A stretch of DNA of 64,000 nt from Gonatopus flavifemur (taxonomy: Eukaryota; Arthropoda; Insecta; Hymenoptera; Dryinidae). The stretch covers positions 15,686,001-15,750,000 of the forward strand of contig JAFFJZ010000003.1 in the NCBI GenBank assembly GCA_018340375.1. The letters run 5' to 3'. Below the pieces are notes generated by a model. It worked only from the letters and a program-made list of their open reading frames with translations, was not told the origin of the DNA and made no database searches. Shown one piece after another: positions 25,301-38,000 of the stretch (its first letter is position 1; each line of letters begins with the position of its first letter). The position numbers and the translations under genes are program-made.

Positions 25301-27230
25301 GACGAATGAACGGAATTATTGTTCGAAAGGATAAATTCATTGATTCTGACATGAGTAATTTATTTGTAATTAACAAAAATCGGGTCATTCAATCGAGTTG
25401 GAAGATATAATTTCCTTTCGGTGCAAACAGGAAAGCGAGGTCTATCCGACGATAATAAATCAATTCACTATGGATTAAAGGATTTTCTGGATCAATAAAT
25501 TAATATTAATGAATTTTTATATTAATACTCTCAAAGTCCATAAATTTCAATTAGCAAGTCAAAAACATTGACAATATTATCGAATATCCACTTACAGCAG
25601 GGATTTGTTTGAAGTAGAATATCGATAACTGATTTATAAGCGTTCGTGTACGGTAATTCATGGAAGAAATTCTTATTACTTCGATTAACAACAAATTTGA
25701 AAAAAAAAAAGAAATTGATGCACTATGTTGTTATCATATTTCACCAGAATAAACGTGGTTTCCGTACGTAAAATTCATTTCTAGAACAAACAGAATAACA
25801 GCAGAATCGCTATGTATCTGACATATATGAATACTCGTTAGCACCTATTGTACTCTGCAGCACTTGATGTAATATCATACGTAACACATTGCTCGTCAGT
25901 ACATGAATCGTGGAATGAAAGAACGTGAATATCGATAATTCTTTTTTCTTTTTATTATTATTCCATGTCAACTTTCACGCTTTTTGATCACCAAATGAGG
26001 ATTGAATACCACTCAAAAAGTGGATTCAAGTGAATTATAATTAAAAGATATCTTTTATTCTTCCGCTTTGGAAATTTCATCATACCATTTCTTTCTTCTT
26101 CGACTTTTTTCGCATCAAACTAAAGATAAGGTATTACTCTCCACGTCTTATATAAAGCTTTAACAAGATGTTACAAGCCTTTACAGCTCGTTTATGACAC
26201 GTTTTGTGCACGTAAGTCCTTCTTTATCCGTTCAACGAGTCTTTTTGATCCGCAAAATGCTACGGTACTACCACAATGAAAGGAACTCAATGCTGAATCC
26301 AACATCCGATAAAATTTCACTTCTGACTTGACCATGAACTTTGTCATTTTATACACGAGAGAGAGATCTATACAATGTAGCAAAAGGCTAATAAAATGAA
26401 TATTCACAAAAGTAATTCTTTCATAATTTTCTTAAAAGGAAAGTACACAACGGGGAGAAGAAATAAATCAATCATAATCTCGATATAGGATCAATCTTTC
26501 GGTCTCCAAGGTTTCAATATTTGAATCGATAACGTGAGCTCCCAGTTTCTTACATTTCGGCTTTAGTTGTGTCTCAAACGCGTCACCGATTAGATTTCTT
26601 GATAAATATTTGTAGACTTTCTTGTTGATGTATATGGTATAATTCTTGTATTTCATATCCTTATTCACTCTATTTGCCCTCCATTCAGACTGGGAAAAAT
26701 TTATTTCCATTCCACACACTATTTCTACGTATCTCATCGGTTTTCCCGTCTATTTGCTCATTCTTTTATGCCTTTGTACTATTCATCAGTATTTTTTCAA
26801 TGTACACATGATATACAACAGAAATGGATTCGAAATAATGTGTTACATGGTAATAATAATCCACGAAAGGTATGTAAATTGAGAATAATTTGTTGGAAAA
26901 TTGTAATTTCGATGATAGAAATTTTCATTAAATTTTCAATCATAATTGGAACAGGTCAAGAGAATAAGATTATATCACGAAGTTCAGATTGTATCACTTA
27001 GTTGCTATGACGATGGAGGTGACTGGAAAGCTAATATTGTCCTAATTTTGTTGAAGTTAGCCAAAAGTAGGTGTGAAAAGCATACATTCAGAGTCGTTTC
27101 GAAATAATGTTTTGTACAGTCTTTTGAGAAATATCGATTCAATCTTATTTGTTCATCTTTGGTTTGGCGTCAAACTTATAAGAGATTTTCTAACCAAAAT
27201 ATCGTATTAACCTATAACACCTGCAAGTTC
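22330..27230. other. Intronic stretch with nothing recognised
   Basis: AT-rich, no exon with domain similarity, no complete inverted-repeat element noticed. The longest open frames are about 75-89 codons, start mostly at non-ATG codons and have no supporting splice sites. A frame at 23656-23883 follows an acceptor-like TTATTTCAG but shows no recognisable protein character. Confidence 0.4.
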
Positions 27231-27235
27231 AAAAA

Positions 27236-27420
27236 TTTCAAATGTACAAGTTTAAAAGACCCGCTCTCATAATGCTGCTGTGAGGTGCGTCTGCTTTTTG
27301 AGGTTTTAGCTATGAAGAAGAGTTCTCCAGAAATACTTCATATGAGCGTTGATTTTAGATTCTATCAAAAGCTTTTTCCACATTTAATAAGACCGCACCT
27401 ATATTTGTGGATACACTCTG
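27236..27420 (-). pseudogene. Fossil fragment of a jockey-like non-LTR reverse transcriptase
   Basis: Reading the minus strand through 27413-27357 gives GAVLLNVEKAFDRI, the conserved GAVLLDVEKAFDRVW block of jockey-clade LINE reverse transcriptases (it carries a catalytic Asp of the palm domain). Further along the same strand (about 27307-27239) the text KPQKADAPHSSIMRAGLLNLYI is a decayed version of the next conserved block, KAGVPQGSVLGPLLFNIY. Stops and substitutions between and within these blocks show it is long dead. The YxDD block and the endonuclease are not seen. It was recognised by motif despite the short reading frame. Confidence 0.65.
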
Positions 27421-30400
27421 TTGATCTTGAGATTTGACAGATCGATGCCAGATTTGTAGAGTAACGCGTACATTTTTAGCGACGGGACTGTGGTAGAGCG
27501 CCTAGCGGATAGAAGTAGAAGCTGTCGCCCCAGGGCGAACATTCTCTTGACAAGAATATTCGATTTACAATCTTTTCAGATCTGAGATCTATTTGAATTT
27601 CACTCTGATTGATCGATGATTGAATATCTTGATTGAATATCGATGACTTTGAACACTACACCAGATCATTTCATGAATTACAAGAAAATTCAATTATCTC
27701 TATTTATTCTCGTCAACGGAAAGCAAATACGAGAGAAGTATCCAAAACAATCTAAAAGTTTCGAAGATTCTTGATAGTTACACAAATACCTTAATATAAA
27801 GTTCCTCTCGAACACTTTACCTGAATTCAACTTATTTGTTTTGTATTCCGCTTGGAATCGATAGAAGACCCGTCTTTCAACCTGGATTTCTTGGGAAATG
27901 TGGAGATTGTACAAACTCAAGGAAAGAGGAAAGTGGAAAGATTTGAACAAAAAATGCAATTAGTTTCGAATTTCATATTCGATAGCTGCACATCTTAGTC
28001 GATTATGTCATTTTTCCTTCTGCGACGAGATAGCTGTGTTATACCTCTCGTGATATATCTTACGTATATGACGCTATTTCACACGAAGAGTATCGATTTT
28101 CCCTGGAGCTGACATCTGATTTTTATTGGATCCTGGGAATCAGATATCGAATCATTCAAATTAAATAAGACAGAAAATCGATATTCTATTTTTGATCAAT
28201 GTAAATCTCTGATTTTGAAATCAATCTAAAAAGTACGATGGTGGAAGAAAACGAATCATCATCATCATCATCATCAGTTTCTCCTAATACCTCCGAATTG
28301 AAGTTCCTTCTCGGAACATGGTAACCGAACTAAAATAAATTCGACTTCATCAATACGCTATACTTTACACAGAACTGAAAGCTCTTTTTTGATGAACATC
28401 CGACGTTGGGTAGGGAAAAAGAAGATAACGGTATAAATTACTATACGTTACAACATCATTTCGAATTAACGCAACGATCGAATCTGGATTGAACAAACAT
28501 GAAAAACTTGATTGGAACTCTCATATCGATTTGTACTTTTTTCCTTCATTCGAGTTTGAAAAAAAACCAATGGATTCTCTAAGTATTTCAATGCCTTCTT
28601 ATAGCAATTTATCTTGATCAGCTGATATTCACTTTTTCTCTTGCAACTTCAAGTTTCTCTCCATTTATCACTTTTATGTTCTAATTTCAACATTCGCGTT
28701 ATTCGCGTGGAATAAGAATATTCCACAAGTATATTACCCGAAAGTTCCTTCTTGATTCCTGGATTTATATTAACTCAGGGTGATAGATATTTCTTCTTTC
28801 GGTTGAAAGTTTTCGGTACTTGCGTCATACATCTCTCTTCTCGTATACCGTAAATAATTTCAACTTACCGATTATTACACTTTTTGAGCAATTGAACTTT
28901 CCTTCGTTCTGGATTTGAACTTTGATCGTGCGCTTCACGATTCAACGTTCGTATGAAATCGTTGCCCTATTTTCATTAATCCTCGTATTGCAGTGCCCTA
29001 CTAATGTTGTTTCCTCTCCCGCTGATGAATTTTCTACCCTCGCTGTGCATTCGATTCTGGAAATTATTCTATCAACTGTGAATCTCAACACGGTTATATT
29101 TTCTGAAATGATGTTCGACTCTGCTTGTTTCTTTGTTAGTTTCTCGATTGATCCTTCTTTCTGCATTCCTGAAAGATCGACATGATGCTTTGACATGCAT
29201 TTCGCAACATTTCAGTCGAAGTATTCAATGAGATTCGTGAATTCTCTTGTTGTGAATAAAATTTTCTATGGAATGGATGTATTGTCGTTTGTACGTGACT
29301 AAGTTAGAATAACGTTACGTTAGAATAAGAAAAGATAAGTCACGGAGAAAAATGTTTTGAAAATAAATTTGTTTGCTTGTTCTCTGGGTAGCGCAGAAAT
29401 GATACTGCTAGAAGAATAATAAATGAAGTGAGAATGAAACACTTTTTCTATTTTGTATGGAATGAATTACACAAACTGCGCGTGTGGATGTTCGGTACTT
29501 GAATTGCAATTTAATTTGAAAGGATGTGACGGTTCTTCTTTGAATTTTTCAATCTCACTGATACATACAGTGTTGAGATTAGAAAAACTTTGAAAAAAAA
29601 ACGAAACTCTGTACGATTCCAGCACACTTGAAAAAATATGAAATCGAATGTAAAAATTGATTACTTGTGGCGAATAACTTATTTGTTGAGAATACTAGTT
29701 TATTTGGGACAAGAATTCAATTATTTGATTCGATTGAATATTTCATTAATTCCAAAAAATTTGTTTGGTGAGAAAAAATTGTACAGAAATAAATTAAATA
29801 ATACTATAGAAATTGTTTAGGATACATTGTTTACAGATATCGACAAAATATTCAGTAAGGCACAGTTTTTGTATTTGATCGTATATTTTGTAAAACCTAA
29901 TATATTTCCATTGAAAAAAAAAAGAGAATAAGCTTTTTCAATAGATCAAATTTTTCATAGAGTTTCAAAACCATCATAGAGACACTAAATCATATGAACG
30001 ATCGTTGATCGTTGGTTTGGAAAAAAACAAGCCATGAAGATGACTATCTAACGGAGAAAAGGTATTTATAGTGGATAAACGTACAACCGTACAGGTGAAA
30101 ACTAGTATCGATTTTTCATAAATTCATGAATTTTTGATTGTTCAAAGTTGCGCTGAAGAAATAAACTCAAATACTGATGATATGAGAATCTCAAACTTCA
30201 ATAATATGATATTCTTGTTCTGATAATTAGAAGAACAAAACCATTGATTCAGTATTTATTCTTTCGTCATTCTCATCCAACAAGCGAATAACAGGATTAA
30301 TTTGCAAAAAGAAACATAAAAAAACCATGTTCAAGATAAAAAAAGTCATCAACATTTCTCTCAATTGAAGGAACTAGTTTTTCAAATATAGTAAAGGCCA

Positions 30401-31097
30401 TATTAATTTTAGTAAATCCAGGATTTCACTTTTCATTGGAAAATCAAATCAACGTATCATGACGAATCAAATACCGAATTGGATTATTTCTTGACATCAA
30501 AGAAATTTTCCCTTTATTCCGTATAAATTTTCTTATCGAAATTTCGTCAAGTATATAACAATGATCGATAGCGACTTCCAGAAGAAAAAAAATCAACTGG
30601 ATTCACGAGAGGACAGATTTGCGTAACTGATTTACGACCTTAGACGACTCTTCCTCACGCTGACTGAATATTTCAGAATATGAATCCCTGTGAGGAAACC
30701 TACTTCAGTTTATAAATCATTAACTTATGTACATTGTTGTTCGAAGAATCAATCGGGTTCAATAAAAAAATGATATATTCTCGTCATACGTTTTTCCCGG
30801 AATATCAATAAAAATAAAATTTTCAAAATTATTCGATATGTTCAGCGAATTTTTGATCGAATGGAACACGTCATTTTGAATGATTTTTATTTTATTGAAA
30901 CTCTTTAGCTCCGATAAAACGGATCTGTTGTACACGCGTGAGAGGAAAGATTTGAATATCATAAAAATTTTTTATGGCTCATACGTAGCTAGAACTCTAC
31001 TAACATATAAAACTGTCAAATTAACAGATTTTCCGTGTCAACCAAATGGCTTTGAGGGCCATGGAGCATAAAAAAACGAACAAAATTTCGCTACGTT
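27421..31097. other. Intronic stretch; short (ATC)n microsatellite near 28255
   Basis: No supported gene. A TCATCATCATC run occupies about 28255-28276. A GC-richer patch at about 27478-27540 directly follows the reverse-transcriptase fossil and may be more of the same dead element. Frames at 28922-29196 overlap on both strands, begin within AT-rich text and show no family resemblance. Confidence 0.35.
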
Positions 31098-31239
31098 CAC
31101 TGCAAACTGAAGTTTGTTAAAATTGACTACAAGAACACGGATAATGTGTTATTATACACGGTTTATCCATGTTAAACACACATTTACACACATTATCTGT
31201 GTTCTTTTAGTCAATTTTAACACACTTCAGTTTGCAGTG
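31098..31239. mobile_element. 142-bp hairpin element with CACTGCAAACTG ends
   Basis: The left arm CACTGCAAACTGAAGTTTGT is the reverse complement, with few changes, of the right arm ACACACTTCAGTTTGCAGTG. Pairing continues through TTAAAATTGACT and AACACGGATAATGTG to a loop near 31170. It is a non-coding MITE of about 142 bp. CACTG-type ends also mark the 46882-47124 element, but the internal sequences differ. Confidence 0.75.
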
Positions 31240-31352
31240 TAGTTTTTAAATAACTAAGCTATAATTAAAAAATCTCAACACATAGAAATAAAGTTCCCTG
31301 TTAGGATTTGGCTCTAAATATAAATCCAAAACTCGAAACACATTTCTAAACA

Positions 31353-31638
31353 TACACGGAGAAAAAAAATTCGTTGGAATAGCAAGAATTTCGCTGTCTT
31401 AACGAAACTCGCTTGTTATTATATGGACAGCAAGCAAGTCCGCTGAAGTGAACGGCGATTCGTTGTTTCAGCGAATCAAGCTTCGTAAAATGAGCGAAGG
31501 ACTGATAATTTTAACGAATCAGTTATAGTAAATACAGCGAATTAGCTCATTAACACAGTGAAATGTCATCGTTAGGTTATTCAATCCGTTCAGCGAAGAC
31601 GGATTCGTTAAAATAACGAAATCTTTTTTCTCCGTGTA
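31353..31638. mobile_element. 286-bp MITE with TACACGGAG...CTCCGTGTA ends
   Basis: The ends TACACGGAGAAAAAAAATTC and GAAATCTTTTTTCTCCGTGTA are inverted repeats and match the ends of the 13159-13291 element. The interior repeats words such as GCGAATC, TTCGTT and AACGAA on both strands, giving several short self-pairing segments. No protein is encoded. It belongs to the same terminal-repeat family as the element beside the channel donor. Confidence 0.7.
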
Positions 31639-31639
31639 A

Positions 31640-33056
31640 GAAAATGAGTTAAAAAATTCTTCACATTTATAGTTTAGTATGTTTATAATCGTTTGCATAA
31701 TTTTAAGCAATCATTTGCAGTTTCAATTTCATATTCAAATCTCAATTCAAGTAATTTACTTCATCATTGTGGATTTAAAATTTGTATTTATTGTTCAGTT
31801 GATCAGAAAGTACGTAGCAAAATTTTATCCATTTCTTGAAGGACTCCTTCATGGTCCTTGATCAACATTTTTGTGTTGATTTGATACTTCTTTGGGGTTA
31901 ATATTCAACATAAATTGCGAGTGGATCGTTTGGGATATACACGTGTGCTGAAGATACATCACATTTTTCACTGTGTAAGATAATACATTAATGATATGAT
32001 ACTGGGAAATCCACTGTTGAGAGTTTTGAATATTTGCGTTGAAGGGAAAATCAAAAAACGAAAGAATAATGTGCTGTTAAAGTTGGCAAATTATCTTGAA
32101 AATGAATTATATTCGTGAACAAGTAAAGTAACATAGATGGAAGAAAAATGCATTGAATTATGTAGCTCTGTAAGCGAACTTTCGTAGAAATGCTCTAATT
32201 CTTCAGCGTTACATGTCTTGTCAATGCCTAGAGCATTTGTCATAAGCTAGGGAAATGGCTTTGCAGAAGATACCCGTTGGATGAATTTAAAATGATTTTA
32301 GAAGTTGTTCAGATCGTAAGAAGTTAATTATCGGCCAAATACCACATGGATAGTCATTCGAAAGTGTACTTCAAAATTTTTCATTCCGTCTCCCATGCGC
32401 AATATCCGACTTTATTCTCAAAACCTACGTTTAGATTACGTAGAGATCTTTTCAAAAGCACGTTCAGTAGTCTGCCGTACCAGGCAAAAGAGTTGTTAAC
32501 TCAGGTTTTTCGAAAATGAGTTTTTTATATCATTCGATTCAGGGAAGCAAGGTGCGTTTAACTGTGTCAATATTAATTGGTTATCGCTCCTAATTTTTGC
32601 GTAATAAACATTTTTCTTCTCTGGGAACGAGTTGAAAATTAGACGATCGTCAGAAAAAAGCCGTGATTTCCATGAAAATGAGAAGAACCATCGAATACCA
32701 TCACCACTTTGCCAGATGAAAAGACCGTAATTCGAGTTACAACCTTTTCGCTCGGTGAAATCTGTGAGGAGCAAATATCTCGTATTCTTTTGATAGGTAT
32801 TTTCGTTAAAAATATTGATTTTTTTTTTAATCAAAAACAGCGCCCCTTATTTGCCCTAGAACCGTTTTTATATTGTCAAAATATTAATGACATCATACAA
32901 TTTCGATGTGTAATAGTTTTTCTCGGTTTTCTCCGTTCGAAAGAATTTGGAGTCAACAATTTTTTTACCTGGGACGGCAGTAGTTTTGATCAGGTTTGAC
33001 AAGGAATCGATATTTCTTCGTTTTTTTATAAAAAAAAGATTTATCTTGTTCACAGT
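31640..33056. other. Intronic stretch with nothing recognised
   Basis: AT-rich; the longest frame is about 112 codons on the minus strand (32496-32834), with no domain, no flanking splice context and overlapping frames on the other strand. It is treated as chance. Confidence 0.4.
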
Positions 33057-33174
33057 AGAGCTAAAGCGGAAATAGACTTGATGTGATTTTATATAAAATT
33101 TTCATCAGGTTTCAATCGATATTTTATACAAATTTTATATAAAATCATATCAAGTGCATTTTCGATCCAGCTCT
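33057..33174. mobile_element. 118-bp hairpin (AGAGCT...AGCTCT)
   Basis: AGAGCTAAAGCGGAAATAGA... at the left pairs with ...TTTTCGATCCAGCTCT at the right. The inner arms GATTTTATATAAAATTTT and AAATTTTATATAAAATC are complementary. The centre is around 33115. It is non-coding and of MITE size. No target duplication or family could be identified. Confidence 0.5.
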
Positions 33175-36100
33175 GGTCTAAGCTTTAACATCTCTAGTTC
33201 AACGATTACTAAAATGTAGTGTATATCGCATCAACAACTTGTTCTATGAGCGGGATTTAGTGCGAATTGTACTTTTTTTTATAGGTGGATTTGATTGGGA
33301 TTTATCGATTTGTATGGGAATTGATATAGCTTCGATAAATTTCAATCTTCACGAACTTGATTTTTTTTATGCTGTGGGAAAAATTGATCTTTTTGCACCA
33401 ACATCCGCTTGGAAAAATTTGTTCAATATATCCAAGCGGTAATACAACAAATATTTGAGCAAGATAGAAGCAAACAAATTCATTTAACCCTTTCAGGACC
33501 ACGAGCACATATATTGTACGTGCGATGGGTTGATGAATTTTTTTCATAAAAAGTATATGCGATGGATTTCTTTTCATTATGGTTTGTCTCAAATAAAAAA
33601 ATCTCAATATGAACTATGATTTTCCTCGCTAAGGAAATATATGTTTTAATGAAAAAAAAACTCAATAAATTCATCAAGTTTTGAAGATTATCATTTGATT
33701 CATATTTTTTTTAGTAAAATACTAATATAAAATGTTCTTCTGCAAAGCACCTATAGAAGGAATGATTCAAATATCCCTGCACTTTTTAATTTCAGTGACA
33801 ATATATGACAGAAATCTTTTGTATTCACTTTGGAAAATTGAGGGCAATATCTCTTTTCAGGACGACAGCCTCAAATACGTACCCCACTGCAGTACTGTAC
33901 AAAATTTCCATGGGAAACTTCACATCAATGTTCGGAAGTAATTAACATATACCATACATGCGTTGGGAATTTTCCGTATATAACCGGAAATTTACTGCAA
34001 ATGATAGTAAGAATCCCATGAAGTTCGGAATTTTCAGTTAAATTTATGGGAAATTTCAAAAACATGTATCGGAAATTGATTTTCCCTTAGATGTGTGTAG
34101 GATAAATCCAATGTGTACATGATAAAATACAGGGGCTAAAAATTCTAATGCAACAGATGTATCCTATTTGGTGGGGTGTAGATTGAGAAAATTTCCATTC
34201 TTCTCTCCTACGAAGCTGAATGAAATATCCAATCGCAGTTATTTCAATGAAATTTGTGTCATCTAATAACAATTTATAAATATTCTCCAATACAAAGTTT
34301 AGACGTGATGATTTTCCAACACAATTCCCTGAAGTAGATAAAGTTCGTTTCGGAACAGATCCATCAAGTCGTTTTACGCGTGTAGGGTATCAGCTTTTCT
34401 CAACGTTAGAGCTCCATACGCATGTCATTGTTGCCATTAGAAGGCACTTGATCTTCACCAATCTTGAGTCTTGAAAGGGTTGTACCGCCTTCTTTAGAAT
34501 ACTCGTGTCATCTAGTTTCTCTCGGCAAATTTCCTCGATAAGAGCAGATATGCGACTCGACTTTGTAATTTGTATCTACCGAGTGAAGTACCCTTATAAG
34601 TATATCACCCTTCTAGTATTCGATGTTACTTTTTCAAACTATTTTCCTATATTTTTATTCCTACGTGTCAGATATTTACGAAAATTTATTCTATTATCGG
34701 GGTATTATTTGTACCCTCTTCAATTATGTAAAAAGTATTCTAATTATTTCTAAGAAATTCCAAGATATGAAATATATGAGAAAACCATCATATCATTTCG
34801 AACAACGTATAGGATGTGATATTGTACGATTCTCTCCACATCATTAATTAGAACTTTTCAAGTAAGCGTTGAATTCCCTTATCGATGTACACCCTCGATC
34901 CTTTTCCTTCTGGATTACACATGTATACGTTCATCGGAAATGATTACATCTTCACCACTGGTATTCTTATTTTTCACCCTTCTCAACTTCATTGTGTGGC
35001 ACGGTACGCTGACGTTGAGCATAAGGGAATTTTCCCGAGATCAACAAATTACACAACCCTCTTGAATGTTGTAGCCAATAAAGAGAGTCATAAAATCCCT
35101 CACTCAGCACCTTTATACGGTAATCATTTTCACTTTCATTGCAAGAGATATTTATTCAAGAGTCAAAGATTTCATGTAAAATCATGGGAATCCCTTTTAG
35201 GAATTAACCTTTGTCTCGTTTCCACAAAAATTCCACAGAGGTGATTGCAAATCTCTCAAACATCCATGTATTTTCTTCACGTACTTCAAACTGCATACAG
35301 TCTTTTACGCAGAAATTGTAATATGATTTCATCTAATTAGTCTTTTGATACATAAATTATAATTATGGTTATTATCAACAATTTTCAACAAATTTGAGTA
35401 TGAAATTTTTCAAACTCAATTAATTATTATACAATATCTAGGAGAGAGATTTGATGCCTGCTAGAAAAAAAAAAAGAAAAATAGTGAACACCCTGTTTTG
35501 AACCTAAACCACATCTAAAACGGTTAACGATTGTCCTCGATTTCCATGCATTTTAAGTGCTCACAACTACCTTCGCATACCTTTTATATTTTGGAAACAA
35601 AGCGTTATGTTTTGAAATCGTGTAGTTTCGTATTTTTGGATGAAAGACGTTATATATCGAAGATGTAGGACGAGAGGTGAACGATTCCAAGAGTGGTACA
35701 AAAGTATCAGAGTTTGAAAAATCCTGAAATTTTGCTTGAAATTGTATGGATTGAAATTTAAAGAAAGGTTTCGATTTCTCAAATATGCAGGAGACAAGGG
35801 AGTATACTTACACGATAAAGGCACGCAAATTTTATCGTAATTGCATTTCTGATATTAAGTTTTAACGGGAAGAAGATTAGTTTGGGAATGAAGATCTCTC
35901 AGTGAAATCTAGTAAATCTCAAACACACCTCTGCAGCAGCGTTACTTTTCCCGAAACACGTCTATTATTTAGGTAGCCAAGCGCGTATAGCGGTCTTATG
36001 CTCTCATCCGTTTTAGTGCTTGGTGCATTGCGCTGAAATTGTACTCGGAAAAAGAATATCGGGAATCGAGGTACCGCCTCCTTTCCTCCTTTACTTCTTC

Positions 36101-37666
36101 AATGTGCAATTCCTACGTATACGTATGTGTACAAGCGTAATCCATATGTCGCGTATATATTCACGTGCTCGTATCTGTATATATTTTCAACATATACGAT
36201 GTATATCTATAACCCATACATCCTGTCTATGTACATCTATTGGATGTCCAATGGAGAGATGCGATCTTAAATGTGAGCTTCGGTACGTAAGATATCCGTA
36301 TCTGATCCACTTTCCACAAATGCGATAATTTTCTTTATGGATTCCTCATATCTAGATGGCGCATCTGGGAATAATTTTAAATTTCTCTACCTCTAATTCC
36401 GGGTGAATAATGGCTCGTTGTATTGGAAAAATTATAGCTCTGGTTATCACGTTATCTGGTACATGGAATTAATTGTTCCAAATGAATATACGATGGAAGT
36501 TTATGGAATTGCAATGGATGAGAGTAACGTACATCTGTACTAACTGTATAAATTTCTTGTCATTTATTAATGAACACGTCTGAGAGGAGTAAAATCGTTT
36601 CAATGCTGACAATTGAAATAAAACTAACATTCGGTATATTTTATGAATATTTTGAAAGCGATTAACGTACCGTCGGTTTACGAGCAATACAAACTCACAA
36701 AATTCTGCTACACAATTTTAATAGATGTATAACGGGAATATGTTCTTAACAATTGAATTTATTCGATACATTTTTCACAGCGAATGTGGATGAGGAGAAA
36801 AGTAGATCAGAATAGATGAAAAGAAGTGAGAATTGAAACACTTGAACTATTTAGAAGTGTATTACAACGCAAGAATCTTTCACTAGCATCCATTGTTCTC
36901 TTCATACAATAATAAATATTTTCCGAATGAAAAAGTAGAATTCAATTTTTATTAGGATTTTAAAAGATTAACTTCAAGATTGATTCCTTTTTGGCGAAAA
37001 AGTAAAAATTCGACGAATCAATCGTCGTTTCAGCTTTTGCCAAGAAAAATCAAAAGATCAAATTATATTCATCGCTCTCGGAATATATATAAAGAACGTT
37101 TAATAGGAAACGGGGTTGATGAAAACTTTCTGCAGAAAATGAAACTCCTTCACCCAAACTTACTCATTCAATTGAAACTAATAATCAGGGACCCTTATGT
37201 TTTATTTATCACCACTCTAGACTCGGTCAAAAAGTTTCTTCGACTATTTTCAAGTGGAAATTGAATGAAAATTTGAAAGTTGAATGGAGGATACGACGAT
37301 TCTTCCCTAACAATTTATTATTCAAGAACTTCTCTGTGTGGGCAGAGATTCCTCTTTCTCAGATAATTTGAGTAACATCGTATATCCTTCTGAACTCGCA
37401 TTTAATCAAATGTCTATGATAAATATCATTTTTTCTTTATCTTATTCTTCCATTATCCTGTGGGATATTGAAACCCCTTTGTAGGTAAACTATATGACGA
37501 GCAATATAACTTTTACCCAGATTCTTCTGCAATGAATAACAAAATTCCCATCTGCCTTTCGTTATCGCGTACATGATCATTTTCTAAACAAAAAAGATTC
37601 CACCATTCATTTTCAAGAAAGAAGTTATAAACTTGGTGATAGGATTTCATGTAACAAGGCACAACA
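33175..37666. other. Intronic stretch; possible piggyBac-type solo end near 33484
   Basis: No gene is supported. TTAACCCTTTCAGGACCACG at 33484 resembles a TTAA plus CCCTT piggyBac-type terminus, but no partner end was found. Around 33950-34090 several GGAATTTTCC/GGAAATT words recur and resemble those near 38494-38680. A frame of 119 codons with a true ATG (34885-35244) has no recognisable domain; one or two frames of this length are expected by chance in this much AT-rich DNA. Microsatellite-like TATACG/GTATAT text lies at about 36115-36240. Confidence 0.3.
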
Positions 37667-37721
37667 CACGGAAAAAATAATTTAGCTACTTAGCTGCTGC
37701 AGCTAAATTATTTTTTCCGTG
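37667..37721. repeat. 55-bp near-perfect palindrome with CACGGAAAAA ends
   Basis: CACGGAAAAAATAATTTAGC pairs with GCTAAATTATTTTTTCCGTG around a short TACTTAGCTGCTGCA centre. The ends resemble the CACGGAGAAAAA termini of the hairpin elements at 13159 and 31353, so this may be a minimal member of that family or an internal-deletion derivative. Confidence 0.6.
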
Positions 37722-37724
37722 CAC

Positions 37725-38000
37725 GAGACACTAGACGTAAAAATTTGCCAGTGGTGTGGGCTGATTCAACCTTGGTAAATAATAGCGGAGCCTTGGGAGG
37801 AAGCTTGACTAAGGCCTGGAATGCAATCACCGAGCCTCAATTCTGATGCCTGAGGCAACAGTGACGGAAGGTTGACTTGATGGTTCACCAACGTTGGCTG
37901 ATACAGAACTTTTTCTCTAAAACCAATGTTGATTCAAGCCTGATTCAGCGCTGGCACAAATTTGTCCTAATGCTGCCCTAACACAGTTCATTACCAACAT
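37725..38000. repeat. Probable dispersed repeat with CCAACGTTGGC/TTGATTCA words
   Basis: This stretch is noticeably GC-richer and less simple than its surroundings and reuses short words: TGATTCAACCTTGG, CCAACGTTGGCTGA, CCAATGTTGATTCAAGCC. No frame stays open. It directly abuts the 55-bp palindrome. A repeat origin is inferred from internal word reuse. Confidence 0.3.

Noticed and set aside
29338..29360. CACGGAGAAAAATG as another MITE terminus
   Set aside because: No complementary CTCCGTG end within the following kilobase and no foldback.
32496..32834. 112-codon minus-strand frame
   Set aside because: No domain, no splice sites, and competing frames on the plus strand.
33484..33510. TTAACCCTTTCAGGACCACG as a piggyBac element
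   Set aside because: Only one end found; no inverted partner with TTAA in the following kilobases.
34885..35244. 119-codon ATG frame
   Set aside because: No recognisable domain; about one frame of this length is expected by chance in this much AT-rich sequence.
36980..37264. Frame containing NYIHR, which recalls the YIHRF of the channel's next exon
   Set aside because: The surrounding residues do not match the channel family and no acceptor precedes it in the right phase.
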